Shown here: piece by piece, positions 15,580 through 23,532 of the stretch
How positions within the stretch are numbered: position 1 is the first letter of the stretch
Layout of the letters: each line of letters starts with the position of its first letter
NCBI RefSeq assembly: GCF_019891545.1
Contig: NZ_JAHDIU010000004.1
Location: 124,001 to 188,000 of the forward strand
Origin: Flavobacterium coralii
GTDB lineage: Bacteria; Bacteroidota; Bacteroidia; Flavobacteriales; Flavobacteriaceae
DNA: 64,000 bases
Direction of reading: 5' to 3'
The notes under the pieces: model-generated
What the model saw: the letters and a program-made list of their open reading frames with translations, nothing else
Databases searched by the model: none
What the model was told of the DNA's origin: nothing
Position numbers and translations under genes: made by a program

Positions 15580-15684
15580 CTCAAAAGTGCTTTTACCAGC
15601 ATTTTGTCATTCCGACGATAAGAGGAATCTTGACTAAATCAACCATTTAAGATTCTTCACTTCGTTCAGAATGACACTTTTGAG
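15580..15684. repeat. Imperfect palindromic intergenic repeat (MITE-like)
   Basis: The outer inverted pair CTCAAAAGTG (15580-15589) and CACTTTTGAG (15675-15684) encloses a second pair, GTCATTC/GAATGAC, and GGAATCTT/AAGATTC. The approximately 105-base unit has no frame of useful length. Its sequence type (GTCATTCCGACGA...AGAATGAC) resembles interspersed repeats I know from Flavobacterium and Chryseobacterium genomes. It occupies the 337-base gap upstream of the Thr/Pro-rich gene and downstream of the AIM24 gene. No second copy is in this window. Confidence 0.6.
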
Positions 15685-15717
15685 AAAGCCGGCCTTCCTG
15701 CAATATTTTATGTGATT

Positions 15718-16518
15718 TTAGAACCTGTTATCGCCGTCCAGCAGGTTACCGAGGCCGCCTAATAGGCTACCCTCTCCCCTGTCTTTACCGCCACCCTGAG
15801 GCGCTGCGGCAAATACCCTGCTTGCAAGCCTGCTAAATGGTAAAGATTGTATATATACTATGCCCGGGCCACGCAATGTTGCATAAAAGAGCCCTTCGCC
15901 CCCAAACAGTGTGTTGCGTATGCCGCCTACAAACTGAATATCATAATCTACGGTTGGTGTAAAGCCTACAATACAGCCTGTGTCAACTTTAAGCATTTCG
16001 CCTGCGGCAAGTTCTTTACGCGCCAGTGTTCCGCCTGCATGAACAAACGCCATACCGTCTCCATCCAGCTTTTGCATTATAAATCCTTCGCCTCCAAAAA
16101 AGCCACGGCCAAGCTTGCGTGAAAACTCTATACCAACCGTTACACCCTTAGCCGCACATAAAAATGCATCTTTTTGGCATATAAATCTGCCGCCAAACTC
16201 GGAAAGGTCTATCGGGATTATCTTGCCCGGATATGGCGAAGCAAAACTTACCTTTCGTTTACCCTGATATTCATTAAGGAAAACCGTCATAAAAAGGCTT
16301 TCGCCAGTAAGCAGACGCTTACCCGCCGAAAACAGTTTACCCATTACACCTTGATTCTGATTAGAGCCATCGCCAAAAATGGTTTGCATACTTATGCCGT
16401 TATCCATCATCATAAAACTGCCAGCCTCGGCAACTACTGCCTCCTGTGGGTCGAGTTCTATTTCTACATATTGCATTTCTTCGCCAAAAATTTCGTAATC
16501 TATTTCATGTGCTGTCAT
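15718..16518 (-). CDS. AIM24/TIGR00266 family protein
   Basis: A 266-residue soluble protein starting [20 protein letters not shown]. An extended frame to 16638 adds 40 unrelated residues and is rejected. Family hallmarks are the repeated beta-strand layout, [38 protein letters not shown] and [22 protein letters not shown]. The C-terminal tail ([21 protein letters not shown]) is Gly-rich. AIM24-like proteins are widespread, with no settled bacterial function. It stands alone, with about 120 bases separating it from the terminator at 16636-16667. Confidence 0.88.
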   Translation of the reverse strand: MTAHEIDYEIFGEEMQYVEIELDPQEAVVAEAGSFMMMDNGISMQTIFGDGSNQNQGVMGKLFSAGKRLLTGESLFMTVFLNEYQGKRKVSFASPYPGKIIPIDLSEFGGRFICQKDAFLCAAKGVTVGIEFSRKLGRGFFGGEGFIMQKLDGDGMAFVHAGGTLARKELAAGEMLKVDTGCIVGFTPTVDYDIQFVGGIRNTLFGGEGLFYATLRGPGIVYIQSLPFSRLASRVFAAAPQGGGKDRGEGSLLGGLGNLLDGDNRF

Positions 16519-16635
16519 TTTGTATATTTTATTTGGATTAGTATTAATCAGACTTTTGCAAACGGTATTTGTTACACATTTTTTGCGTGTAATATTGTAA
16601 ATGTAGATAAAATAAGGTAATCCCGGAAAACAACG

Positions 16636-16667
16636 CATAAAAAAACAGCGGGTTCACACCCGCTGTT
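16636..16667 (-). terminator. Intrinsic terminator downstream of the 6S-like region
   Basis: A 10-bp perfect stem (AACAGCGGGT with ACCCGCTGTT) with loop TCAC is followed on the minus strand by a run of seven U residues. It lies 360 bases after the nearest minus-strand gene, which suggests it serves a separate RNA in that gap. Confidence 0.8.
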
Positions 16668-16758
16668 CACACATCTAAAAAATTGAATAAAAATAGACAC
16701 CGTTTAGTAAAAATAGTCGGATGGATTTCCGTGATTTTTGGGGACAAATCTTTCTCTT

Positions 16759-16866
16759 GATAAAAGAAGCCGGCGGGCACCCTAGTTAATGATTCCTGGC
16801 TTTTATAACGTTCGGGGGGCTATAAAACAGAACCATATTAAAAACCCGCCAGCAATTCTTTCAATC
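16759..16866 (-). ncRNA. Structured RNA with 6S-RNA-like architecture (candidate)
   Basis: In a 510-base gene-free interval a 108-base element folds on its own. A closing stem pairs 16763-16768 with 16856-16861 and 16769-16777 with 16845-16853. A large internal bubble follows, then an upper hairpin (16801-16807 with 16821-16827) with a 13-base loop containing six consecutive G (C on the minus strand). A closing stem, single-stranded bubble and upper hairpin is the plan of 6S RNA, and a Flavobacteriia-specific 6S class is known. The minus strand is preferred because a -7-like box (CATCTTTG, 16923-16930, one mismatch) lies upstream and a terminator lies downstream at 16636, predicting a transcript of about 280 nt. 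Orientation and identity are inference. Confidence 0.45.
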
Positions 16867-17028
16867 AGGATTTACTATTTATGTTATTTAGCATTACTTA
16901 TGTTTCATTGCTTATCCTGATACAAAGATGCGCCAATGCAGGCTTTTACCACAGGTAGAAATTACCTGATTTAGGAAAACAGGTATTTTTACCGGGGTAC
17001 CGATAAAAGAAGATAAAAAGGTATGTAG

Positions 17029-17703
17029 CTATATTACAGGAAGTTCATCAACATTAATTATACCTTGTTGTATGGCATAAATAACAAGCCCGGCAATATT
17101 TTTTGCACCGGTCTTCACAAAAAGGTTATTCTTGTGCCCTTCGGCGGTACGTTGTGTAATAAAAAGCAAGTCGCCAATTTCTTTTGCCGTTTTTTGCTGG
17201 CATATCAGCCTAAGGACATCTATTTCACGTTCAGAGAGTGCATTATCATCTTGCAGTACCGGCTTCGGCGCTTTAGGTGCTATCTGCCCGCGGAGCACAT
17301 CAAGCTGCTCCGGCTTAAAATAAAAGCCCTGCTTTGCCACTGCCCTTATTACTTCGGCAAGCTCTGCAGGCATAACTCCTTTGGGCAGAAAAGCAGATAC
17401 ACCCGCTTTTAACATAAAACCCATAAAGCTTTTTTGATAGTGTGATGATACCACTATTACTTTAATTCCGGGATAATGTATTTTAAGATATTCACTTACA
17501 GCAATACCGTCCATGCCCTCCATTTTTAAGTCGAGCAGTAAAACCTGCGGCACTTCAGGGGCTGCTTTAAGCTTTTCTATCAGCTCGGGGCCACTGTTGG
17601 CGGTAAACAATACATCCATATCACCTGCGTTTTGCAGGTAGCCTTCAAGAAGGCTAACAATAAGGACATCGTCATCTGTTATTGCTAAAGTAATTTTACT
17701 CAT
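17029..17703 (-). CDS. LuxR/NarL-family response regulator
   Basis: A 224-residue two-domain regulator. The receiver domain (1-120) has acidic pocket ITDDD, phospho-acceptor Asp58 (LLLDLKMEGMDG) and Lys108. The LuxR-type helix-turn-helix lies at about 155-215 (LSEREIDVLRLICQQKTAKEI, TQRTAEGHKNNLFVKTG). It is a DNA-binding response regulator that should be phosphorylated by the kinase encoded immediately upstream, whose gene overlaps it by 8 bases (17696-17703). The target genes are not identifiable from sequence. It is the last gene of a three- or four-gene signalling unit. Confidence 0.93.
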   Translation of the reverse strand: MSKITLAITDDDVLIVSLLEGYLQNAGDMDVLFTANSGPELIEKLKAAPEVPQVLLLDLKMEGMDGIAVSEYLKIHYPGIKVIVVSSHYQKSFMGFMLKAGVSAFLPKGVMPAELAEVIRAVAKQGFYFKPEQLDVLRGQIAPKAPKPVLQDDNALSEREIDVLRLICQQKTAKEIGDLLFITQRTAEGHKNNLFVKTGAKNIAGLVIYAIQQGIINVDELPVI

Positions 17704-18475
17704 CGGATTCGTTTTTATACGGGCAAACTATTACAGTGCGTGTACCGGTGCCCGGTTTAGATTTTACCTTATACGAAGCACTAAGATACTGCATACGCAT
17801 TTCTAAACTATGCAGCCCAAGCCCTTTTTTGAGTATAGAAGTATCAAAACCTTTACCATTATCCTTAACCGTAAGTATGCAAGTTCGTGCAGTTATACGT
17901 AAATGTACAGCTACGGCTGTTGCTTCGGCATGCTTAACAATATTGGTTATAAGTTCCTGTACCACACGCACCAGTTGTATTTTAGATGATGCTGCAAAAT
18001 TGTGCCGGGAGCGTATATCGGTATAAAAAACAATATCCATTTTTTGCCGCCACGGGTCGATAATATTTTCTATTAAATCGGCTATATCGGTTTGCTCCAG
18101 TAATGGTGGTGTAAGGTCGTGCGATATGCGCCGGGCATCTGTAATGCTTTCACCTAACAGGCTGTCAATATCGGTTAACGGTAGCCCAAGCTGGCTTTTC
18201 ATCCTGATTACCGTAAGCTTGCCTATAAGGCTGTCATGCAGGTCTGACGCTATGCGTGTACGTTCTTTTTCCTGAGCCTGCAAGCTGGTTTCGGTTAACT
18301 TTTTCTGGTGCTCCAATTGCATTTGCGCCTGCCGAAGGTTAGCCTGCACCATACGCTTATAGCCTGTATGCATGATCTTTACAACAAATAGTATTATTGT
18401 AAAGACCAGCACCAGTATAATTGCTATCCATAATGCTATAATTTTCGGATCCTGCCATTTCTCCATATATGCCAA
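17696..18475 (-). CDS. HisKA_3-type sensor histidine kinase with one membrane helix
   Basis: A 259-residue kinase. One N-terminal transmembrane segment (about 12-34) is followed by a coiled linker, a HisKA_3 dimerisation domain with the phospho-acceptor His80 (RIASDLHDSLIGKL), and a HATPase domain with DNGKGFD and GLGLHSLEMRM. There is no periplasmic sensor domain, so signal input must come through the membrane helix or a partner. The gene overlaps the 7TM protein gene by 40 bases (an alternative start at 18466 overlaps by 31) and the response regulator gene by 8 bases. That coupling argues for a three-component system. Confidence 0.92.
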   Translation of the reverse strand: MAYMEKWQDPKIIALWIAIILVLVFTIILFVVKIMHTGYKRMVQANLRQAQMQLEHQKKLTETSLQAQEKERTRIASDLHDSLIGKLTVIRMKSQLGLPLTDIDSLLGESITDARRISHDLTPPLLEQTDIADLIENIIDPWRQKMDIVFYTDIRSRHNFAASSKIQLVRVVQELITNIVKHAEATAVAVHLRITARTCILTVKDNGKGFDTSILKKGLGLHSLEMRMQYLSASYKVKSKPGTGTRTVIVCPYKNESDE

Positions 18476-19098
18476 ATCAAATATCCGTAGAATAAAAGTA
18501 TAACAACAATATTAACTAGCCAGAAAATAAATTTTATGCCTGTTTCTTCATTAACCAAAAAGTTGAATGGTAAAAATACTATAAGAGTTAATGTAAAGGC
18601 TATAAGCACTATAATATTTAACCTGAAATTATCCCATCTCTGCTCATTATATAAATTTACCTTCTCATAAATAAAATAAAGTGCATACATTATTATGACA
18701 AAGTTATCAGCAACTTTAGCATATGGTTGATAAAACTTAACATTTATATCATTAAGTACAAAATAATATATGGTTTCAAATATGATATAAAATAACGCCC
18801 CAAAACTCAATATTTTTAAAATGTTATTTTGCTTACTTAATAAGTAAATATTATACAGAAATGTAAAATACATAACTTCTACTGCACAATATATAGGTAG
18901 TACAATCATATTGGAATTTGAAATCTCCAATAAGATTGAACTAGCTGCTTCAAAAACTGCCATCAATAGGATATAGAAGTATAAATACCTATTTAATCCA
19001 TCTAAGCTTCTGAAAGTTATTGCTCCAATTACAACTCCTATAGCCAGTAATGCCTTTACGGACAGAGGCAAAAAATTTATAAATTCATTTAATGTCAT
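18436..19098 (-). CDS. Seven-helix membrane protein, putative partner of the kinase
   Basis: A 220-residue hydrophobic protein with seven likely helices, no signal peptide and short loops. It has no transporter or enzyme motif that I recognise. It overlaps the kinase gene by 40 bases at its 3' end and the preceding gene by 4 bases (ATGA, 19095-19098). The kinase has no sensor domain of its own, so this protein may be the detached membrane sensor. This role is inferred from gene arrangement. Confidence 0.75.
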   Translation of the reverse strand: MTLNEFINFLPLSVKALLAIGVVIGAITFRSLDGLNRYLYFYILLMAVFEAASSILLEISNSNMIVLPIYCAVEVMYFTFLYNIYLLSKQNNILKILSFGALFYIIFETIYYFVLNDINVKFYQPYAKVADNFVIIMYALYFIYEKVNLYNEQRWDNFRLNIIVLIAFTLTLIVFLPFNFLVNEETGIKFIFWLVNIVVILLFYGYLIWHIWRNGRIRKL

Positions 19099-19709
19099 TC
19101 AGTCACTAATGCTAATTCAAGCAAAAAAAAGCTTTGTGAAACTGCTGCAGGAGTAGTAAATGGAGGCGCAGGCTGTGAAAAATCATCATAGAACACTTCT
19201 GTATCTGTTTTATTGGTAACTATCATATCTGCAATAGCATTCGCAAGAGGATCTACAGCGTCTTCCCTCAACGCTAAATTTACCTGGCACTCCTGTACTT
19301 CAAAATCTTCCCTATTAATCATAAAAACCTGAAAAATACCATCGGCCGTATCATCTATCTGCTTTTTAGCCCATGTTTTGTAGTGGGTATTCCACCTGTG
19401 CATCCTTTCCCTTGCTATAAAATCGGGTATCCTTCCGGAAGATAGGTTCCATATTGTCGGGCAAACCGTTACATACTGGTTAAATGTTTCCCTGTAATCA
19501 GGAGTATCATATTTGGCAGGTATTAAAAAGAAGGTAAACCAATTATCATGAATACCTGGGTACGCATGAATATACTGAGATTCATCATCAAAATCTGAAG
19601 GACTGAAGGCAAAACAGTTACCATCTTCGAGACGCTTGATTATTTTAGCAGAATCAAAACGCAACTCATTCCATTTGCTTAACGCACTAATAATTTTTTC
19701 TCTGTTCAT
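19095..19709 (-). CDS. Hypothetical soluble protein upstream of the signalling unit
   Basis: A 204-residue protein from the start MNREKIISALSKWNELRFD. The frame runs a further 50 codons upstream (to 19859), but that stretch crosses the strong terminator at 19812-19842 and encodes only a hydrophobic run, so 19709 is preferred. The protein has an aromatic-rich central part (GIHDNWFTFFLIPAKYD, RMHRWNTHYKTWAKK). I see no signal, membrane segment or known motif. Its stop overlaps the 7TM protein start, so it probably belongs to the same operon. Confidence 0.65.
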   Translation of the reverse strand: MNREKIISALSKWNELRFDSAKIIKRLEDGNCFAFSPSDFDDESQYIHAYPGIHDNWFTFFLIPAKYDTPDYRETFNQYVTVCPTIWNLSSGRIPDFIARERMHRWNTHYKTWAKKQIDDTADGIFQVFMINREDFEVQECQVNLALREDAVDPLANAIADMIVTNKTDTEVFYDDFSQPAPPFTTPAAVSQSFFLLELALVTE

Positions 19710-19805
19710 GTGTATATTGGTTAAATTAATAATTGTGTGCAGTTGGTATAGCAAATATATAAAGATTGATAAACACAGCAGCAGTAAGGAAATAATATAA
19801 CCCAA

Positions 19806-19842
19806 AAATAAAATCCCTGCTCTTGCAATAAGAGCAGGGATT
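19806..19842 (-). terminator. Strong terminator of the 19937 lipoprotein gene
   Basis: A 13-bp perfect stem (19812-19824 with 19830-19842) and a 5-base loop are followed on the minus strand by TTTTATTTTT. Confidence 0.85.
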
Positions 19843-19936
19843 CCTAACAAAAGAACCATGAGTAATTAGAAGTGTTTTGTACAGGATAGTACAAACAAAA
19901 ATTTATTAAAGGAATTTAAATACGCTATATCTTTTA

Positions 19937-20248
19937 TTACATTCCGTTTGTACTGCCGTCACTTCCCCCGGCGCCTGAGCCACTGCCTGTACCACGGGTT
20001 GTGGGGTTGCCCTGTGTGGTAGTGCGCTGAACGGTATCAGTTGCCATACCGGCATCTGTACCTTCGTCAGACGTGCTGCCTGAATATTGGTTATCGGCAG
20101 GGCTTTCTGTTCCATAGGCATCACCATTAGCCTCGTTGGCATCGGCCGCGCCCTCATTCTGGTTATTGTTACGGCCGCAGGATGTAAGACTAAGTCCGGC
20201 TACCAGTAGTGATGTTAACAGCAGATTTTTCATTTTCAGCTTTTTCAT
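19937..20248 (-). CDS. Low-complexity lipoprotein (paralogue of the 11173 gene)
   Basis: A 103-residue lipoprotein with signal MKKLKMKNLLLTSLLVAGLSLTSC (Cys24; an alternative start is the second Met). The mature chain is Gly/Ser/Thr/Asp-rich and disordered. It shares with the protein encoded at 11173-11571 the block RNNNQ directly after the lipid cysteine, DA-N-E-A-NGDAYG, and TDTVQ. It is a single gene with its own terminator. Confidence 0.75.
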   Translation of the reverse strand: MKKLKMKNLLLTSLLVAGLSLTSCGRNNNQNEGAADANEANGDAYGTESPADNQYSGSTSDEGTDAGMATDTVQRTTTQGNPTTRGTGSGSGAGGSDGSTNGM

Positions 20249-20354
20249 AATATCTTTTTTTAATTAGCAATCAATTACATTACGAAGTTCGCCAATATAT
20301 AATGCCTTTGCTTACATAATTACGCATAAACATTACATGAGCGCTTAAGTTTAG

Positions 20355-21476
20355 TTATGCAGGGAAATAAAGCCGGAATATCGAACCCTGCCCCTGGTTA
20401 CCTTCGGCAGTGATAAAACCTTTATGGTTTTCCATTATTTTTTTACAGATGGCAAGGCCAATGCCCGTGCCTTCATAACGCTCTTTCTGGTGCAGGCGAT
20501 GAAAAAGTAAAAATAGCTTTTCAGAAAATTCCTGCTTAAAGCCGATACCGTTATCTTTTACAGAAATTTCATAATATGCACCAGTATGCACATTGCCCTG
20601 CACCTCTATATCGTCCTGCAATGTGCAGGTAATATCAATTACCGGGGGAGCATCTGCCCTACTGTATTTTAAGGAATTATTGAGCAGGTTTACAAAAAGC
20701 TGCCTGACCTGAAAGGGTATTATGGGCAAAATGGGGAGTACATCAAAATGTATTTTAGCCTGCTTTGCCTCGCTCTGTACAGATAGTTCGTTTATAGCTT
20801 CGCGAAGGGGCACAGCAAGGTTTACGGGTGCAAAAACGTGTTCATCTTTATTGGTTTGCGAGTAAAGCAACAAATCGTTTATCAGCAGCTTCATGCGTTT
20901 TGCCGCTACTGTAATCCGCTCCAGGTATTCTGCTACAGATGCAGGTACTTTTAACTCCTGGTCTTCTATACGCGAAATGTACATTATTATTTTGCGCAAG
21001 GGTTCCTGAAGGTCATGGCTTACAGCATAATTAAATGACGCGAGCTCATCTACAAGTTGCTCAAGCTCCCTGTTTTTCTCCTCAATCTTCATTAAGCCGC
21101 TTACCTGCGATGAAATGTCGCAGGTTACACCCATAAGCACTTTTTTTTCTTTACATTCCAGCAATTTGGATACCGATTTTAAGTAGCGCTGCTTGCCGTC
21201 GGGGGTTATAATTCTGTAGCGTATATCTTCTATATCAATGCCTTTTGCAGTAGTTTCACTGGCATCAAGATAAATGTGCAAATCATCAGGATGTATCAGT
21301 TTAAGCACATCATCGCCTGTAAAATCTATTTCTCCCGGTTCATAGCCAAACAAACGATATAAGTTATCCGAAAATTCTGTAGTGTTATTGCTTAAGTCCA
21401 GCTTCCAGTGCCCCATGTTTGCAAGCTGTTCTACATACTGAAAACTCATCTTCTCTATATCGGGCCTGTTTTCCAT
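20355..21476 (-). CDS. PAS-domain sensor histidine kinase
   Basis: A 373-residue cytoplasmic kinase without membrane segments. An N-terminal PAS/PAC domain (about 12-125, GHWKLDLSNNTTEFSDNLYR, YRIITPDGKQRYL) is followed by a coiled linker and a HisKA domain with His154 (NYAVSHDLQEPLRKI). The HATPase domain has NLLNNSLKYSR (N box), DNGIGF (G1), FLLFHRLH (F box) and GTGIGLAICKKI (G2). It resembles the soluble phytochrome-like kinases paired with single-domain receivers in Bacteroidota. The next gene in the opposite reading order (21498, upstream on this strand) is such a receiver. Confidence 0.92.
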   Translation of the reverse strand: MENRPDIEKMSFQYVEQLANMGHWKLDLSNNTTEFSDNLYRLFGYEPGEIDFTGDDVLKLIHPDDLHIYLDASETTAKGIDIEDIRYRIITPDGKQRYLKSVSKLLECKEKKVLMGVTCDISSQVSGLMKIEEKNRELEQLVDELASFNYAVSHDLQEPLRKIIMYISRIEDQELKVPASVAEYLERITVAAKRMKLLINDLLLYSQTNKDEHVFAPVNLAVPLREAINELSVQSEAKQAKIHFDVLPILPIIPFQVRQLFVNLLNNSLKYSRADAPPVIDITCTLQDDIEVQGNVHTGAYYEISVKDNGIGFKQEFSEKLFLLFHRLHQKERYEGTGIGLAICKKIMENHKGFITAEGNQGQGSIFRLYFPA

Positions 21477-21497
21477 GATATAAACCTGTTTTTGGCA

Positions 21498-21944
21498 TCA
21501 GTAGCTCAGCATAAAATTTTGCCTGTTAAGGCCGTCGGTTACATATTGCCAGCTGATATTGGTTATCTCTGTAATAATTTTTTTAAGTGCCGAAAACTCA
21601 TCCGGTTTTGTAATATACACATTTGCGCCCTCTATAAATGCCTCTTCTATATTAGCAGGCGAAGCAGAGGTTGAATATATGGCAACAACGATTTCTGACA
21701 GATTTTGGCTTGAACGGATTTCCCTGAGGCACTCCATACCCGATAGCCCCGGCATATTTATATCCATAAAAATAATGTCGGGCAGTACAGATTCCTGTTT
21801 ATTAAGGTAATCCATCAGGCTCATACCGTCTTCAAATATTTCGAGGGTGTGTTTTACTTTCACCTCCTCAAAAGCGTCTTTAAAAAACGAGCGGTCATCT
21901 ACGTCGTCTTCCGCTAAAAAAATTTTTAATTTGTCCTGATACAT
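21498..21944 (-). CDS. Single-domain response regulator (Rcp1-like receiver)
   Basis: A 148-residue stand-alone receiver domain with the acidic pocket AEDDVDD (11-17), phospho-acceptor Asp61 (IIFMDINMPG), a conserved Ser/Thr (YSTSAS) and Lys near 113 (YITKPDEF). There is no output domain, so it signals by protein contact or phosphotransfer. It lies 21 bases before the PAS kinase gene on the same strand and 18 bases after the AraC gene, and the three form a likely signalling unit. Confidence 0.92.
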   Translation of the reverse strand: MYQDKLKIFLAEDDVDDRSFFKDAFEEVKVKHTLEIFEDGMSLMDYLNKQESVLPDIIFMDINMPGLSGMECLREIRSSQNLSEIVVAIYSTSASPANIEEAFIEGANVYITKPDEFSALKKIITEITNISWQYVTDGLNRQNFMLSY

Positions 21945-21962
21945 ACGTTTTTAGCTTTAGAG

Positions 21963-22520
21963 TTAATTATTTACAAAGCTTCTTCGGTGTAAGGCAATTT
22001 TCTGGAATGTTGTAGGCGTAAGCCCTGTTATTTTTTTAAACTGGTTAGATAAATGCGCAACGCTGCTGTAATGCAGCCTATAGGCAATCTCTGTAAGTGA
22101 TATGTTTTCGGTAAGAAGCAGCTGCTTCACAATTTCTATCTTATGGATTATTATAAAACTCTCTATAGAGATATGGCACACTTCAGAGAATACCTGAGAG
22201 AGTGTCCGGTAGCTTTCGCCAAGCTTATCGCTTAAATAAGCCGAAACCTTTACAAGCGGGGCGGCACTGTCTTTATGCAGCATACAGATGATAGCTTCTT
22301 TTATACGCTGTGCCATGATAGCCTTTTGGTTATCTATAACTTCTATACCATAGGTATTTAAAGTAGCAGTAAGTTTCTGGTATTTCTCCATCGGGATTGT
22401 CCTTTTAAGGTTTACCTTGCCCATACCTGTTATGGTATAGTCAAGCCCAAGTTTATCAAGTTGTTCCCGGAGCAGCATCCTGCAAATTGTCTCGAAGTTA
22501 TATTTTACGTAAAGGTTCAT
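21963..22520 (-). CDS. AraC-family transcriptional regulator
   Basis: A 185-residue protein from the start MNLYVKYNFETICRMLL; the frame extends 22 codons upstream, but this Met fits the usual N-terminus of the group. The C-terminal part is an AraC double helix-turn-helix (IESFIIIHKIEIVKQLLLTE, SLTEIAYRLHYSSVAHLSNQ, FKKITGLTPTTFQKI). The N-terminal half is a small alpha/beta domain of HMA-like size common in flavobacterial AraC proteins. It lies between the receiver/kinase pair and the sugar gene cluster, all on the minus strand, so it could regulate either. Confidence 0.87.
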   Translation of the reverse strand: MNLYVKYNFETICRMLLREQLDKLGLDYTITGMGKVNLKRTIPMEKYQKLTATLNTYGIEVIDNQKAIMAQRIKEAIICMLHKDSAAPLVKVSAYLSDKLGESYRTLSQVFSEVCHISIESFIIIHKIEIVKQLLLTENISLTEIAYRLHYSSVAHLSNQFKKITGLTPTTFQKIALHRRSFVNN

Positions 22521-22721
22521 AGGTTTAGGTGTAGTGTTATCGTATAAATTTATACAGTTTAACCACAATATTATAATCGAAAACAATAAATTGGGAATAT
22601 TATAACAGCATTTTACATTATCATTAAGGATAATTTAACGTTAGTAAGATAATTCTGTTTATTTAAAAGATGCGGTCAATTACAAATTGATATAAAAACC
22701 TTCAACGGGTGTTAAGAAAAT

Positions 22722-23525
22722 CTAAACATTTTTGCTGTTGGTTTTCAAGCCTATTTCCTCATGCCAGTTTTTACCTGTTGCTGACAAATATTCTGAATAA
22801 TTCCAGGTATTAAAGTCGGTTATCAGGCTTTTATCTTTAACTGCAACATAAGTTTCGTCTTCCGGCATATCCGTTACGCTAAAACCGCAGCTCCTGAGCA
22901 TGGAAATTATTGCCTGATGATTGGGTGCCCACCAGTTGGTAGGGTCTCCGGCAAGCCTCTTTTCAATAAACGCCATTACAGGATAGGCAGGCTTCTGCAT
23001 TATGTCCCTGCCATGAAAGTCTATATCTTCAGGTATTTCCATTTCATGTTTTCCCGGCACGGATAGTGTTTGAAATACCAGCATTTTTTTTACTTTCTGA
23101 GCAATAATATCAAGTGCCAGCATTGGATAGCGCAGGTGATAAAAAACTCCCATGAACCATACAAGGTCATATTGCTCATCGGTGTGCGCGAGGTCATAAA
23201 CCTGCATTTTTCTGAATGAAATTTTATCTTCCAGCCCAAATTGCTTTGCCGTCCATTTTGCCTGTTTCAGGTAATGCTCATCAAGGTCTATGGCGGTGAC
23301 CTCGGCACCCCTTTTGGCAAGCTCGACAGAATAAAACCCGGCATTGCAGCCAACATCAAGCACTTTACAGGCGGTTAAATCTTCGGGTATGGCATCTTTA
23401 ATATTATTCCATTTAAAAGCAGGGAAATCACCCAGAAAATGGTTGGGTGCGGTAGTGCTGCCATCCGGCAGGTGAATGTTATGGAACCAGGGGCCCAGCT
23501 TTTGTATCTCTTCTTCAATACTCAT
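22722..23525 (-). CDS. SAM-dependent methyltransferase, CmoB/TIGR04290-like
   Basis: A 267-residue class I methyltransferase. The SAM-binding block KVLDVGCNAGFYS lies at about 53-65 and the acidic loop at EVTAIDLD. WFMGVFYHLRYPMLALD resembles the tRNA carboxymethyl/methoxyuridine enzymes of the CmoB group. The overall layout (WFHNIHLPDG, then PAFKWNNI) matches what I know of the TIGR04290 family, which is found with glycosyltransferases. It is the last gene of the ten-gene cluster, 7 bases after the preceding glycosyltransferase. It probably methylates the cluster's glycan product rather than tRNA; this is inferred from context. Confidence 0.85.
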   Translation of the reverse strand: MSIEEEIQKLGPWFHNIHLPDGSTTAPNHFLGDFPAFKWNNIKDAIPEDLTACKVLDVGCNAGFYSVELAKRGAEVTAIDLDEHYLKQAKWTAKQFGLEDKISFRKMQVYDLAHTDEQYDLVWFMGVFYHLRYPMLALDIIAQKVKKMLVFQTLSVPGKHEMEIPEDIDFHGRDIMQKPAYPVMAFIEKRLAGDPTNWWAPNHQAIISMLRSCGFSVTDMPEDETYVAVKDKSLITDFNTWNYSEYLSATGKNWHEEIGLKTNSKNV

Positions 23526-23532
23526 GTACTAC

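Noticed and set aside
16668-17028. Could the gene-free interval hold tmRNA, RNase P RNA or SRP RNA?
   Set aside because: No alanine-tRNA-like ends or tag frame, no RNase P conserved core and no SRP GGAA-tetraloop helix could be seen; only the 6S-like fold fits.
19710-19859. Hydrophobic N-terminal extension of the 19095 gene
   Set aside because: It reads through the strong terminator of the upstream lipoprotein gene; the Met at 19709 gives a plausible soluble protein.
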